Counted from the stretch's first letter, positions 41,242 to 49,005 are shown. The stretch is DNA of 64,000 nt from Actinacidiphila sp. DG2A-62 (GCF_035825295.1 NZ_JAYMGI010000002.1:3849001-3913000); one strand, 5' to 3'. Notes: generated from the sequence alone by a model not told the origin. Numbers and translations are program-made.

Positions 41242-42411
41242 TCAGGCGGCGTCGGTCTCGGCGACGGCGGCCGGGTTGATCTCGATCCCGCTGGCTCGCA
41301 CCGAGGCGATCGCCTGCGCCTTGGTCAGGTTGCCGATGACCTGCCCGGCGAGCTTGCGCAGGTGCCCGATCCGCTTGCTGTGGGCCTCGACGCCTCCGGC
41401 GGCTCCGGCCAGGAGGAGAGCCAGCTCCTCGGGGTCGGCGGTCGCCAGCTCGGCCAGGATCTCGCCGGCGACCGACAAGCGCTCGATCTTCTTCGTCAGC
41501 TTCGACCGCTCGGAGATGATCCGCTCACGCTCCTCCTGGGGAACGTCGTGGTCTCCAAGGATCGACTCCTGGACGTCGCCCTTCTTGGCCGGGTTCTCCT
41601 CGCTGAGGACGAAGAACGAGCCCTGCGACTCGCGGCGCTCCTCCTCGGCGCGGCATGCCTTGACGAACGCTTCGGCCTCCCGGTCGCCGGCGAACCCGCC
41701 CTGGGTGTACCGGCTGAGGAACCGCATCTGGTTCGCGTCGCTGAGCTGCGCCGCGTACCAGGCCAGGTTGACGCCGAGGATGCCCTTGGACATGGCGTCC
41801 TGCGCCGGGGCGCACAGCTTGAGGAGGTCGATGCGCCATCCGACGTACGCCGGGGACTTGCCGCACATCCGGCCGATCTCCTCGATCTCGTACCCGGCCG
41901 TCTCCAGATCCTTGAAGGACTTCGCCTCTTCCATGGGCGTCATGTCCGCGCGGCCGACGTTCTCGGCGACCTGCTTGGCGAGGAGTTCGCGGGACCCGGC
42001 GACCGCGCCGTGCAGGACGAGGGCGGTCATCTTGGTGAGGCCGGCCATCTTCGCCGCGCGCCACCGGCGCTCGCCCATGATGATCTGGTACCGCCTGGTG
42101 CCGGGGTTGTACCAGACGCTGATGGGCTGGAGCTGGCCGAGTTCGCGCATGGAGCCGGCCAGCTCCTCCAGTTTTGCCTGGTCGAACAGCTTGCGCGGCT
42201 GGTCCAAGTCGCGGTCGATCCGGTCGATCGGGATCGTCTTCTGGGTGGCCGCCTTCTCGGCGGCCGCGGCGGCCGTCTCGGCGACGACCTCGCGGCGCTT
42301 GCTGACCTTGGTGGGCTCGACCACCCTCTTCGCGGGCGCCTTGCGGGGCGCCTTCTTCGCGGGGGCCTTCTCGATGACCTCGGGGGCGGGGGTGGTGGTG
42401 CTGTCGGTCAT
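41242..42411 (-). CDS. ParB-like protein (own start inside the larger frame)
   Basis: 389 residues from ATG 42411, with GAGAGG upstream and operator A3 at the right distance. Basic N-tail (KAPAKKAPRKAPAKR), then TIPIDRIDRDLDQPRKLFDQ, RYQIIMGERRWRAAKMAGLT, KQVAENVGRADMTPMEEAKS and an HTH (YEIEEIGRMCGKSPAYVGWR). This is the full ParB/Noc order: CTPase-type box with GERR, then HTH. No ParA was seen. It may partition a phage-plasmid or act as regulator. Confidence 0.8.
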   Translation of the reverse strand: MTDSTTTPAPEVIEKAPAKKAPRKAPAKRVVEPTKVSKRREVVAETAAAAAEKAATQKTIPIDRIDRDLDQPRKLFDQAKLEELAGSMRELGQLQPISVWYNPGTRRYQIIMGERRWRAAKMAGLTKMTALVLHGAVAGSRELLAKQVAENVGRADMTPMEEAKSFKDLETAGYEIEEIGRMCGKSPAYVGWRIDLLKLCAPAQDAMSKGILGVNLAWYAAQLSDANQMRFLSRYTQGGFAGDREAEAFVKACRAEEERRESQGSFFVLSEENPAKKGDVQESILGDHDVPQEERERIISERSKLTKKIERLSVAGEILAELATADPEELALLLAGAAGGVEAHSKRIGHLRKLAGQVIGNLTKAQAIASVRASGIEINPAAVAETDAA

Positions 42412-44268
42412 GGTCTCTGGCCTCTCACTGTGCGGTGTGGAGCTTAGTGGGTGGACACTATGACTAACTTCAGAAGACCCCTGGGGTACCGGGTTGGACG
42501 AAGAAAATCGCAGGTCAGACGCGGTTTTTTCGGCCCCCTCTGGCGGAGCCTCTGTCCTCTTCGGGGTCACCTCGGCGGGCGCCTGGTCCTCATCCGCCTC
42601 GGCGGCCAGGGCCTCCGCCATCTCGGCCGCGCTCCTGCGGCCGGTCACCATGTCCCACTGGATGAGGTAGACGTCCGGGCCGGGCACGGACACGCTCCTC
42701 GGGTTGGACCGCAGCACCTCGTGCCAGCGGCCCTCGGCCTGGACGTAGTCGCCCTTCTTGAAGTCGGACCGTCCCCAGACCTTCGGCGCCTTGGGTTCCG
42801 GCGCCGGCTCGACCACCGCCGGTGTCTCGTCGATGGCGGGTTCCGGCGCCTGCGGCTCCTGGTCGACCGCCGCGGCGGGCTCCTGCGGCTTCGGCTCGAC
42901 GGACCGCACGAAGCCACCGCGGTCCCGGGAGACCGTCCAGTCGTCCTTGCCGCACACGTAGCCGCGCTCGCCCAGCACCCGCGCGATCTCGGCCTGGAGC
43001 GACTTCGACCACACCGCCCGGTGGAACCTCTCGCCTTCCGGCGCGGTGATCGTCACCGGCTCGAAGTCCTTGTGCGGGCGGCTGTTGCCATTGAGCCACG
43101 TCACGGTCGCCTCGGCGCCGCCTAGCGGGCACGTGACGAGGACCCGCTTCGCCACCTTCGGATCGCTGCTGGCCTTCCTCGACTTCCCCTTCTGCTGGAA
43201 CTTCGCCGCCGCCCGGGCCTCGCGCACCGCGCTGGCCGGCTGCTCCATCGAGGCGGCGTCGGCGGACTTCGTACCGGGCACCTTCCCGTCCGCGAGGAAC
43301 GCGTTCATCGCCGCCTCCGGGCAGCGGGCGCGCACCTGCGTGTAGTCCGCGGTGTGCGTGCCGACCCGGCCGCCGTCGAACGTGGCGTCCTCCAGGCTCA
43401 TCACCTGCTTCGGCGCGAGCCGAAGGTTCCACGCGATGCTCAACGTCTTGGGGTTGACCCGGGCCACCTGGTACCAGGAGCCCGAGTAGCGCACGTAGTC
43501 GCCGGGAGCAAAGTCGTCCGGCCCCCAGATCTTCACGCCCTCGGCCTTGGCCTTCTCTACGATCTGCTCCCAGTGCGCGATCTCCTCGGTCAGGTCGAGG
43601 ATCAGCCGGGCGTGCCGGTCGACCGAGGACCAGCCCTTCTCGACGGCCTCCGCGTGGTGGCGCTCCTGCGCCCGCAGGTCGGCGCGCAGCCGCTCCAGCC
43701 GCCGCAGCGTGCGGTGTGGGTCGTTGCGGTGCTTCGCGTAGTTCTCGGACGCCCGGGTGCGGTCCGCCCAGTACGCGGCGCGGTCCCGCTCCTCGAACGA
43801 CTTCCGCATGTTCGTGTCGATCCGCTCGGCGTCGCGGCGCGCGCGGCGCTCGCTGTGGTGGCCGACGAGGATCGGCTGCCCGAACTCGAACCGCTTCGAG
43901 ATCTGGTCGGCCTTCTCGCGCCGGGCGTCGGCCGAGGCAACGGCGCGGCCCGCGCGCTCGCTGAACCGCTCGACCCGGTCCTCGGCGCGTTCCTCGCGGG
44001 CGGCCTCGGCCTCCGCGAAAGACCGCCGCACCTCCTCCTTGATCTCGACGGTCACCTCGTGGCCGGCCGCGCGCAGGGCCTCGGCCGCGCCGTTGATCCG
44101 CCACATCTGGGCTTCCTTGTCCTGCGACCGCCGGATGTAGAGCCCGTCGACGTTGCGCGAGAACCAGAAGCCGTGATCGCGGACGATCTCGAAGACGCCG
44201 TCTCCCTTGCTGGAGCCGGTGAGGATCGTGCCCTCCGCTCGCGTGTGGGTGATCTCGATGGTCGCCAT
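41242..44268 (-). CDS. DUF3560-like protein reading through in frame into ParB
   Basis: A single open frame of 1,008 residues from ATG 44268 (AGGAGGTG upstream). Residues 1-300 are DUF3560-like: ITHTRAEGTILTGSSKGDGV, then long charged helices (RTLRRLERLRADLRAQERHH). Residues 260-320 and 500-600 repeat a WGPDDFAPGDYVRYSGSWYQ type motif (again as WGRSDFKKGDYVQAEGRWHE). At the expected end (about 42515) the stop seen in the sister leader sequences is out of frame. Translation therefore runs through operator A3 and enters the ParB gene without interruption. Either a real fusion or a gene that lost its stop. Confidence 0.6.
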   Translation of the reverse strand: MATIEITHTRAEGTILTGSSKGDGVFEIVRDHGFWFSRNVDGLYIRRSQDKEAQMWRINGAAEALRAAGHEVTVEIKEEVRRSFAEAEAAREERAEDRVERFSERAGRAVASADARREKADQISKRFEFGQPILVGHHSERRARRDAERIDTNMRKSFEERDRAAYWADRTRASENYAKHRNDPHRTLRRLERLRADLRAQERHHAEAVEKGWSSVDRHARLILDLTEEIAHWEQIVEKAKAEGVKIWGPDDFAPGDYVRYSGSWYQVARVNPKTLSIAWNLRLAPKQVMSLEDATFDGGRVGTHTADYTQVRARCPEAAMNAFLADGKVPGTKSADAASMEQPASAVREARAAAKFQQKGKSRKASSDPKVAKRVLVTCPLGGAEATVTWLNGNSRPHKDFEPVTITAPEGERFHRAVWSKSLQAEIARVLGERGYVCGKDDWTVSRDRGGFVRSVEPKPQEPAAAVDQEPQAPEPAIDETPAVVEPAPEPKAPKVWGRSDFKKGDYVQAEGRWHEVLRSNPRSVSVPGPDVYLIQWDMVTGRRSAAEMAEALAAEADEDQAPAEVTPKRTEAPPEGAEKTASDLRFSSSNPVPQGSSEVSHSVHPLSSTPHSERPETMTDSTTTPAPEVIEKAPAKKAPRKAPAKRVVEPTKVSKRREVVAETAAAAAEKAATQKTIPIDRIDRDLDQPRKLFDQAKLEELAGSMRELGQLQPISVWYNPGTRRYQIIMGERRWRAAKMAGLTKMTALVLHGAVAGSRELLAKQVAENVGRADMTPMEEAKSFKDLETAGYEIEEIGRMCGKSPAYVGWRIDLLKLCAPAQDAMSKGILGVNLAWYAAQLSDANQMRFLSRYTQGGFAGDREAEAFVKACRAEEERRESQGSFFVLSEENPAKKGDVQESILGDHDVPQEERERIISERSKLTKKIERLSVAGEILAELATADPEELALLLAGAAGGVEAHSKRIGHLRKLAGQVIGNLTKAQAIASVRASGIEINPAAVAETDAA
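42444..42468 (-). promoter_or_regulatory. Type A operator, copy A3
   Basis: Same 25-base sequence as A1 and A4, 33 bases upstream of the ParB start, with the conserved tail CCCCTGGGGTACCGGGTTG after it. Unusual in that it also lies inside the open frame of the upstream DUF3560 gene. Confidence 0.7.
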
Positions 44269-44296
44269 GGGGCGCACCTCCTGGGTGGAAGAAGGG

Positions 44297-44320
44297 GGGT
44301 GGGGCCGGGTGGCCCCGCCC
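44297..44320 (-). terminator. GC stem-loop behind the 44330 gene
   Basis: Arms GGGGCC and GGCCCC extended by GGGT/GCCC around a 4-base loop, about 10 bases past the stop at 44330 and directly before the DUF3560 gene's ribosome site. Confidence 0.45.
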
Positions 44321-44329
44321 GGGGGGGGA

Positions 44330-44596
44330 TCAGTGGACGCGGGTGGCGTTCAGGGCGGCCTCCACGATCGGGAAGGTCTGGCCCCACGTGGCCGCCACGG
44401 ACAGGAACTCGGTGCCGCCGTAGCCGAGGCGGCCGGTGATCTCGGCCTGCACGGGCTCGTCGCTCTTGCGCAGCTCGACGTAGTACGTGTAGCCGCCGTG
44501 GCTCACCTCGGTGATCCACTCGGAGCCGTTGACCAGCTTCCAGTAGGTCGAGCTGGCCGCTGCGGTGAAGACGGCGGAGATCGTGGCGGCTTCCAT
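44330..44596 (-). CDS. Small unknown protein
   Basis: 88 residues from ATG 44596 (GGGAG upstream). Alternating strands and turns: SSTYWKLVNGSEWITEVSHG, GYTYYVELRKSDEPVQAEIT. Looks like a small all-beta or alpha/beta protein. Its own operator (A4) lies before it and a hairpin behind it, so it is transcribed as a single unit. No family recognised. Confidence 0.6.
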   Translation of the reverse strand: MEAATISAVFTAAASSTYWKLVNGSEWITEVSHGGYTYYVELRKSDEPVQAEITGRLGYGGTEFLSVAATWGQTFPIVEAALNATRVH

Positions 44597-44618
44597 GGCT
44601 GACTCCCTATTCTGGGGG

Positions 44619-44643
44619 TTAGTGGGTGGACACTATGACTAAC
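44619..44643 (-). promoter_or_regulatory. Type A operator, copy A4
   Basis: TTAGTG-GGTGGA-CACTAT-GACTAAC, 23 bases before the 44596 start, with the full conserved tail through 44699 (CCCCTGGGGTACCGGGTTG and GAAATCGGAGAAAGTTGCAG). Confidence 0.7.
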
Positions 44644-44699
44644 TTCCGAACACCCCTGGGGTACCGGGTTGATCGCAGGAAATCGGAGAAAGTTGCAGG

Positions 44700-44999
44700 T
44701 CAGATGGCCTTGCCGAGCTGGGCGCGGGCCTCCAGCCGGGCGTCCGCCCAGGCGTGCAGCAGGGCCGTGCCCGCCTCGCCGGCCGCCTCGCCCGGCGCCT
44801 TGCCGCCCTCGATGGCGGCCACGTACCGGCGGCCGATGAACTCCACGGCGCTCGCCCGGGTGAAGGTCTCGACCAGGCCCTCCAGGTCGAGGTGCGGGAA
44901 GGACTCGTGGAGCGACAGGGCCGCGAAGGCGGCGATCCTGCCGACCGCGTCGCCGAGGTCGCTGGCCTCGCAGGCGGTGGGGATCTGGGTGGCGCTCAT
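44700..44999 (-). CDS. Small helical protein of unknown function
   Basis: 99 residues from ATG 44999. Predominantly helical: DLGDAVGRIAAFAALSLHES, LEGLVETFTRASAVEFIGRR, EAGTALLHAWADARLEARAQ. No motif recognised. Its stop overlaps the start of the conserved leader tail of operator A4. Confidence 0.55.
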   Translation of the reverse strand: MSATQIPTACEASDLGDAVGRIAAFAALSLHESFPHLDLEGLVETFTRASAVEFIGRRYVAAIEGGKAPGEAAGEAGTALLHAWADARLEARAQLGKAI

Positions 45000-45023
45000 G
45001 GCTGGGACCTTCCTGGAGGAGGG

Positions 45024-45045
45024 GGCGGGGCCGGTGGGCCCCGCC
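45024..45045 (-). terminator. GC stem-loop between two small genes
   Basis: 9-base arms GGCGGGGCC and GGCCCCGCC with a 4-base loop, 14 bases behind the stop at 45059. Confidence 0.55.
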
Positions 45046-45058
45046 TGGTGAACGAGGG

Positions 45059-45724
45059 TCAGGCGGCGAGGATCGCCTCGCCGACCGCGGTGAGGCTGAC
45101 CGGCTGGCCGTGGAACAGCGGGCGGCTGGTGTCCTGCTTCGCCCAGCCCTGCGCGATCACGAACTCGACCATGTCCTTGCGGGGCCGCTCGCCGCGCTCG
45201 ACCTCGACCCGGGTGGCCGCGACCCTGAACTCCTGGAGCCTCACGCCGTTGTCCCGGATGGCCTCCAGGGTCCGCTTCTGGGCCGGGGTCACCTTCGGCA
45301 CCTCCACCGGGGCGGGCGCCGGCTCCGGGGTGGGCTCCGGCTCCTCGGCCGGGGGCTCGTCCTCGGTGATCTCCATGCCGTCCGTGGCGGACAGGAAGCG
45401 GCGCAGCCCGTCCTGCTCGGCGAGGCGCTGCGCGTTGGAGACCAGGCTCGTGCTCATCCCGAATCCCCACTGGAGCAGCGTCTCGATGGCTTCTTCGCGC
45501 TGCTTGGCCAGGCCCTCGATCGGTCCGTGGACCTCGATGCGCTTCATGAGCTGGCGCCAGGGCTTCGCGATGCCCGCGCTGACCAGGGCGGCGTCCATGA
45601 GGCCGTCGAGGCTCGCACCGTCGACCGTGAGCGCGTTGGTCAGCCGGGTGCGGGCCTTGGCGTCCTGGTCGAAGACGTCCTCGGCGCGGCTGGTGAGGAC
45701 GCGGTAGGCGGTGGTGACGTTCAT
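45059..45724 (-). CDS. Unknown protein with possible C-terminal winged helix
   Basis: 221 residues from ATG 45724. N-terminal 120 residues helical (AYRVLTSRAEDVFDQDAKAR, EGLAKQREEAIETLLQWGFG). A Pro/Glu linker follows (PAEEPEPTPEPAPAPVEVP), then VTPAQKRTLEAIRDNGVRLQ, ending with VSLTAVGEAILAA, which resembles a winged helix. Could be a DNA-binding replication or regulatory protein. Under operator A5. Confidence 0.5.
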   Translation of the reverse strand: MNVTTAYRVLTSRAEDVFDQDAKARTRLTNALTVDGASLDGLMDAALVSAGIAKPWRQLMKRIEVHGPIEGLAKQREEAIETLLQWGFGMSTSLVSNAQRLAEQDGLRRFLSATDGMEITEDEPPAEEPEPTPEPAPAPVEVPKVTPAQKRTLEAIRDNGVRLQEFRVAATRVEVERGERPRKDMVEFVIAQGWAKQDTSRPLFHGQPVSLTAVGEAILAA

Positions 45725-45746
45725 GGCGGGCTCCTTGGGGGTGGTG

Positions 45747-45771
45747 TTAGTGGGTGGACACTATGACTAAC
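45747..45771 (-). promoter_or_regulatory. Type A operator, copy A5
   Basis: Same core and GACTAAC extension, 23 bases before the 45724 start, with GTGGGGTACCGGGGTG and AGAAATCAGGGAAGTTTTCG in the tail. Confidence 0.7.
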
Positions 45772-45876
45772 GCTGTATCCCCCGTGGGGTACCGGGGTGA
45801 CGCAAAGAAATCAGGGAAGTTTTCGCAGGTCAGAGCCCTGTGGGGTCAACGTGCGGGCCGTGCGAGCCCCGCGCCT

Positions 45877-45896
45877 TAGTGGGGAGGCACTAAGCT
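45877..45896 (+). promoter_or_regulatory. Type A operator, copy A6, at the regulator gene
   Basis: Perfect palindrome CTTAGTG-GGGAGG-CACTAAG ending 7 bases before ATG 45904. It lacks the long conserved tail of the other copies and is the most symmetric simple core. Placement over the start region of the HTH gene suggests autoregulation. Confidence 0.7.
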
Positions 45897-45903
45897 GCGC
45901 GGC

Positions 45904-46203
45904 ATGGAACGCCCCGAACTCCCCGCCGTCTTCGCCGCCCTCGCCGAGCTGGCCGGTGAGCCCACCGTCGAGCGCGCGCAGGTCCTCGGCCGCGCACTCA
46001 AGGCCGTCCCCGACCTGTCCGCGTGGATCCGCTCCGAGAGGCAGCGCACGGTGCGCGCCCTGCTCGACATGCCGCAGCACAGCGCCAAGACCCTGTCCGG
46101 CCCGCTGGAGGTCACCCCCCAGCGCGTCCACGACATCGCCGCCGGGCACCGCGCGACCGAGAACAGGCGAGCAGCCGCCGCGAAGGCGGCGGCCAAGGAC
46201 TGA
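45904..46203 (+). CDS. Small HTH protein, candidate type A repressor
   Basis: 99 residues from ATG 45904. Residues 40-80 contain RSERQRTVRALLDMPQHSAK then TLSGPLEVTPQRVHDIAAGH, a helix-turn-helix of the sparse-repressor type, followed by an Ala/Lys tail. It is the only plus-strand gene in a 15-kb minus-strand arm and its start is overlapped by operator A6. This fits an autoregulated repressor of the seven type A sites. Binding is inferred, not shown. A weak GGAGG is inside the operator. Confidence 0.65.
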   Translation: MERPELPAVFAALAELAGEPTVERAQVLGRALKAVPDLSAWIRSERQRTVRALLDMPQHSAKTLSGPLEVTPQRVHDIAAGHRATENRRAAAAKAAAKD

Positions 46204-46217
46204 CCTGCCCGCGCGGG

Positions 46218-47354
46218 TCAGCACGCTGCACCGAAGAGGTCGAGCTGCTCGGCGTCGTCGGGCGCGGTGGTCAGCTCGGGCATCGGCGCCGGGAGCGGCC
46301 GGGGTGTGTTCGGCAGCTCCGGGCGCGACGTCGGGCGCTCGGCTTCGGCGCGCAGCTCGGCGACCAGGTCGGCCGCGATGCCGTGCTCGGCGATCTCCTC
46401 GTCGGTGGGCACCCAGCCGGCCGGGCGACTGCGGCCGAGGCGGTGCGTGATGCCCTGCACCCGCGCCCACACGTCCCACAGCCGCTCGTCGCGCGCCTCC
46501 CAGGCGTGTAGCTCCTCCATCGCGGTGTACGTCGCTTCCCGCTCGGCCAGGCGCAGCCGGTACTGCTCCTCGGCGGACGCGCTCTGGTTGGTGTGCAGCT
46601 CGCCGCCTAGGAGCGGGCGCAGGGGCTGTACGTCGGCGGGGCCCTTCGGGACCGGCACCGGGCGGTAGACCCGCCACAGGTGCAGCGCCTCGCGGCCGTC
46701 AGCGGTGACGCTGACTCGCTTCGAGTCGGGCCCGAACGGCTCGGAGATGACGAGGAGTCCGGCGTCGACCAGCGGCTTGAGCCGGGCGGGCTCGACGCGC
46801 CGACCGGCGTAGCCGGGCTGGGGGAAGAAGCGCAGCGCGCCCGAGCGGTACTGGAGCTGGACGGCCGCCGCGACGGCCATCAGCTCGGCCTGGTGGGTCG
46901 ACCAGCCGAGCGCTTCGGCCCGCTTGCGGCCCCATGCCCGCTCGCGGGCTCCCTCGAGGACGCGCTCCGCCACGGAGCCGGCCGCGGGTGCCTCGGGCGC
47001 GGCCGGGGCGGGCTCGGGCTCGACGGGCGCGGGCGGCGTGGCCGGGGTCGGCGAGGTCTCGCGGACCCGGGCGCCGTAGTTGGCGACGGTAATCATCGGG
47101 CGGTCGCCGCTCGGGTAGCGCACCGAGACGCGGAACGGGTACGGGCCTTCGCCGGCCAGGCGCTCGATCTCATCGGCCTGGGCGGCGATCGTCTCGTCCG
47201 TGTGGCGGGTGAGGGCGAGGACGAAGGTGCCGATCCGCTCGCCGTTGCGGTACTCGCCGGTGACGCGGAAGTCATCGCCCTGGACCAGGCCGAGGCTGCG
47301 CAGGATGCGGGCGATGGCCACGGTCGGGGTCTTGGGTGGGGTGGTGGGGCTCAC
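46218..47354 (-). CDS. Unknown protein with C-terminal sliding-clamp motif
   Basis: 378 residues from ATG 47354. Residues 10-100 are alpha/beta (IARILRSLGLVQGDDFRVTG, TFVLALTRHTDETIAAQADE). A Pro/Ala linker is next, then a region with PARLKPLVDAGLLVISEPFG and RVSVTADGREALHLWR like a winged helix, and long helices. It ends PDDAEQLDLFGAAC, where QLDLF is a canonical beta clamp peptide. May be a replication-associated protein. Under operator A7. Confidence 0.55.
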   Translation of the reverse strand: MSPTTPPKTPTVAIARILRSLGLVQGDDFRVTGEYRNGERIGTFVLALTRHTDETIAAQADEIERLAGEGPYPFRVSVRYPSGDRPMITVANYGARVRETSPTPATPPAPVEPEPAPAAPEAPAAGSVAERVLEGARERAWGRKRAEALGWSTHQAELMAVAAAVQLQYRSGALRFFPQPGYAGRRVEPARLKPLVDAGLLVISEPFGPDSKRVSVTADGREALHLWRVYRPVPVPKGPADVQPLRPLLGGELHTNQSASAEEQYRLRLAEREATYTAMEELHAWEARDERLWDVWARVQGITHRLGRSRPAGWVPTDEEIAEHGIAADLVAELRAEAERPTSRPELPNTPRPLPAPMPELTTAPDDAEQLDLFGAAC

Positions 47355-47373
47355 GGCGTCTCCCGGAGGGGTA

Positions 47374-47398
47374 TTAGTGGGTGGGCACTATGATTAAC
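47374..47398 (-). promoter_or_regulatory. Type A operator, copy A7
   Basis: TTAGTG-GGTGGG-CACTAT-GATTAAC, 20 bases before the 47354 start; two changes from A1. The tail keeps GAGGTACCGGTG and GAAATCCGCAGGT. Confidence 0.65.
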
Positions 47399-47422
47399 GC
47401 TGAGGGCAGGCTGAGGTACCGG

Positions 47423-47520
47423 TGTCCGGACAGGAAATCCGCAGGTGAGAGCACTGTCCGATGGTTGTCCGGGCAGTGTCCGGACAACCGCCCGGACACG
47501 TCCGGGGACGTGTCCGGACA
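47423..47520. repeat. Cluster of TGTCCGGACA palindromes
   Basis: Three perfect copies (47423, 47477, 47511) and several GTCCGG variants within 100 bases between two minus-strand genes. Single perfect or near copies recur at about 21355, 49560, 56735, 59950, 60605 and 61812. Confidence 0.6.
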
Positions 47521-47526
47521 GCCCGC

Positions 47527-48294
47527 TCAGGTGAGGTCGGCGAGCAGCACGGTCGCGTTGTCCGCGTACGGGTCCTCGGGGTCCTCGGCCTTCGACCGCT
47601 GGATCGACGTCTCGACCGCGAGGTCCACGAACTCGGTGGCGACCTGGCCGATCGGGTCGTGCTCCAGCTCGACGTACAGGTCATTCCCGTCCTCCAGGTG
47701 CGGTTCGTACGCACCGTCGGAGAGCAGGGCGAGGCGGCACGGCCCGTCGAGCGGGACGCTCCAGGTCTCGATCGCCGGGTGGTTGTACTTCGCCATCGCC
47801 TGGTCGTCGGTGAGCACCCCGCCGAGGTACGAGGTGATCATGTTGCGGTTGCCGCCTTCCGGGTACAGCGCGGTCGGGGGGTAGACCCGGCGTGCGTTGT
47901 GGTCCTCGGTCAACCGGTGGGCGATGCCGCGCCGCAGGAGGTAGGCGCGGACGTCTCCGCACCAGGCAAGTTGCAGCGGCTCGCCGGGCACGTAGAGCGC
48001 GACGAGCGCGGCGGCCGAGGGCATCCAGCGCGCCATCTCCGGGTCGTGGCGGTCGAGGTCGGCCGCGTAGTCGGCGTAGATGTGGCGCAGGCCGGCCTCC
48101 GCGTCCGCGCGGCGGGAGGCGGCGCGGGCCAGGCGGCGGGCCGCGGTGCGCGTCCACTCGCGGACCCGGCTCCCGTCGCCGATCCCGTCGAGCACGACGA
48201 AGGCGCGGGCGCCGCTGGGCGCGGTGTGGATGGCCGTGGCGTCGCACTGGAAGGAGCGGAGGCCGATCGCCTGGGCGGTGGCGTAGGTGCGCAT
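47527..48294 (-). CDS. PP2C-type serine/threonine phosphatase
   Basis: 255 residues from ATG 48294. Metal-binding motifs of the PPM/PP2C family in order: FVVLDGIGDG at 32-41, LAWCGDVRAYLLRRG near 109-123 followed by HRLTEDHN, LALLSDGAYE at 188-197, and ADNATVLL at 244-251. It should dephosphorylate phospho-Ser/Thr proteins with Mn or Mg. Host kinases or kinase-based defence are possible targets (inference). Comparable in size to minimal bacterial PP2C domains. Sits beside the palindrome cluster. Confidence 0.8.
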   Translation of the reverse strand: MRTYATAQAIGLRSFQCDATAIHTAPSGARAFVVLDGIGDGSRVREWTRTAARRLARAASRRADAEAGLRHIYADYAADLDRHDPEMARWMPSAAALVALYVPGEPLQLAWCGDVRAYLLRRGIAHRLTEDHNARRVYPPTALYPEGGNRNMITSYLGGVLTDDQAMAKYNHPAIETWSVPLDGPCRLALLSDGAYEPHLEDGNDLYVELEHDPIGQVATEFVDLAVETSIQRSKAEDPEDPYADNATVLLADLT

Positions 48295-48318
48295 GGGGGG
48301 GTCCGTTCTGTCGGTAGG

Positions 48319-48978
48319 TCAGGCGGCGATGAGGAAGGCGTCGGCCTGGACGGTGGCGATGAGCCGCCAGATCTCGCCGGGGGTGATGTCGAAGGGGACG
48401 GGCAGCTCGGCGACGAGCTGGTCACCGTCGAAGACCGCGAGCCGGCCGGGGAGGTGCTGGCCGGTGCGCGCGCCCCGCAGCGGCCGGTAGACCGTGGGGT
48501 GCGCGTCGATCCGGCCATGGAGCTCCACCGCGGCGGCCAGCTCGGCATGCTCGGCGTGCACGTCGATCAGCGCGATCAGCGCAGCCCGCACCACGTCCTC
48601 GTCGCGGCTGTCGAGGTGTCCGGCCTCGGTGACGGCCAGGAGGCGGGCGCGCAGCGCGCGTTCGCGGCGGGCGTGCGCCGGGTCGGCGGGCATCAGGTCG
48701 GCCATGCCCGGGTTGTAGCCGGTCAGCGGGGCGGACGCGTAGCCGATGACGTCGGTCGGGAAGCCCTCGGGGGCGGTCGTACGGGCGCGCCACAGGATCG
48801 TCTGGGCGCGCTCGGCGATGTCGTGGCTGCCGCCGAGGCCGAGGAGAACCGCGGCGGCCTGGCCGAGCTGGTGGGCGGTCAGGCGCAGTTCCCTGCCCTG
48901 CGGGTGGCCCTGGGCACGGCCCCGGATGACGCCGGCGAGGAGGCGGGCGCGGGTGGCGGCCTTCACGTACTGGTTCAT
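48319..48978 (-). CDS. Unknown helical protein
   Basis: 219 residues from ATG 48978. Helical throughout (KAATRARLLAGVIRGRAQGH, LTAHQLGQAAAVLLGLGGSH, DVVRAALIALIDVHAEHAEL) with a strand-like end (GRLAVFDGDQLVAELPVPFD). Twenty-four bases before the PP2C gene, so likely the same transcript. No family recognised. Confidence 0.55.
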   Translation of the reverse strand: MNQYVKAATRARLLAGVIRGRAQGHPQGRELRLTAHQLGQAAAVLLGLGGSHDIAERAQTILWRARTTAPEGFPTDVIGYASAPLTGYNPGMADLMPADPAHARRERALRARLLAVTEAGHLDSRDEDVVRAALIALIDVHAEHAELAAAVELHGRIDAHPTVYRPLRGARTGQHLPGRLAVFDGDQLVAELPVPFDITPGEIWRLIATVQADAFLIAA

Positions 48979-49005
48979 GGCGCGGGTCCTCTCTGCGGGT
49001 GGGGG

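Noticed and set aside
42490..42530. Canonical -1 slippery heptamer at the GAAAAAAC run
   Set aside because: In the reading frame used the run does not fit X-XXY-YYZ, so a programmed shift cannot be claimed; only noted as a possibility.
40238..47398. CRISPR array
   Set aside because: Repeats are 0.1-2 kb apart, each in front of a gene, with genes rather than spacers between them.
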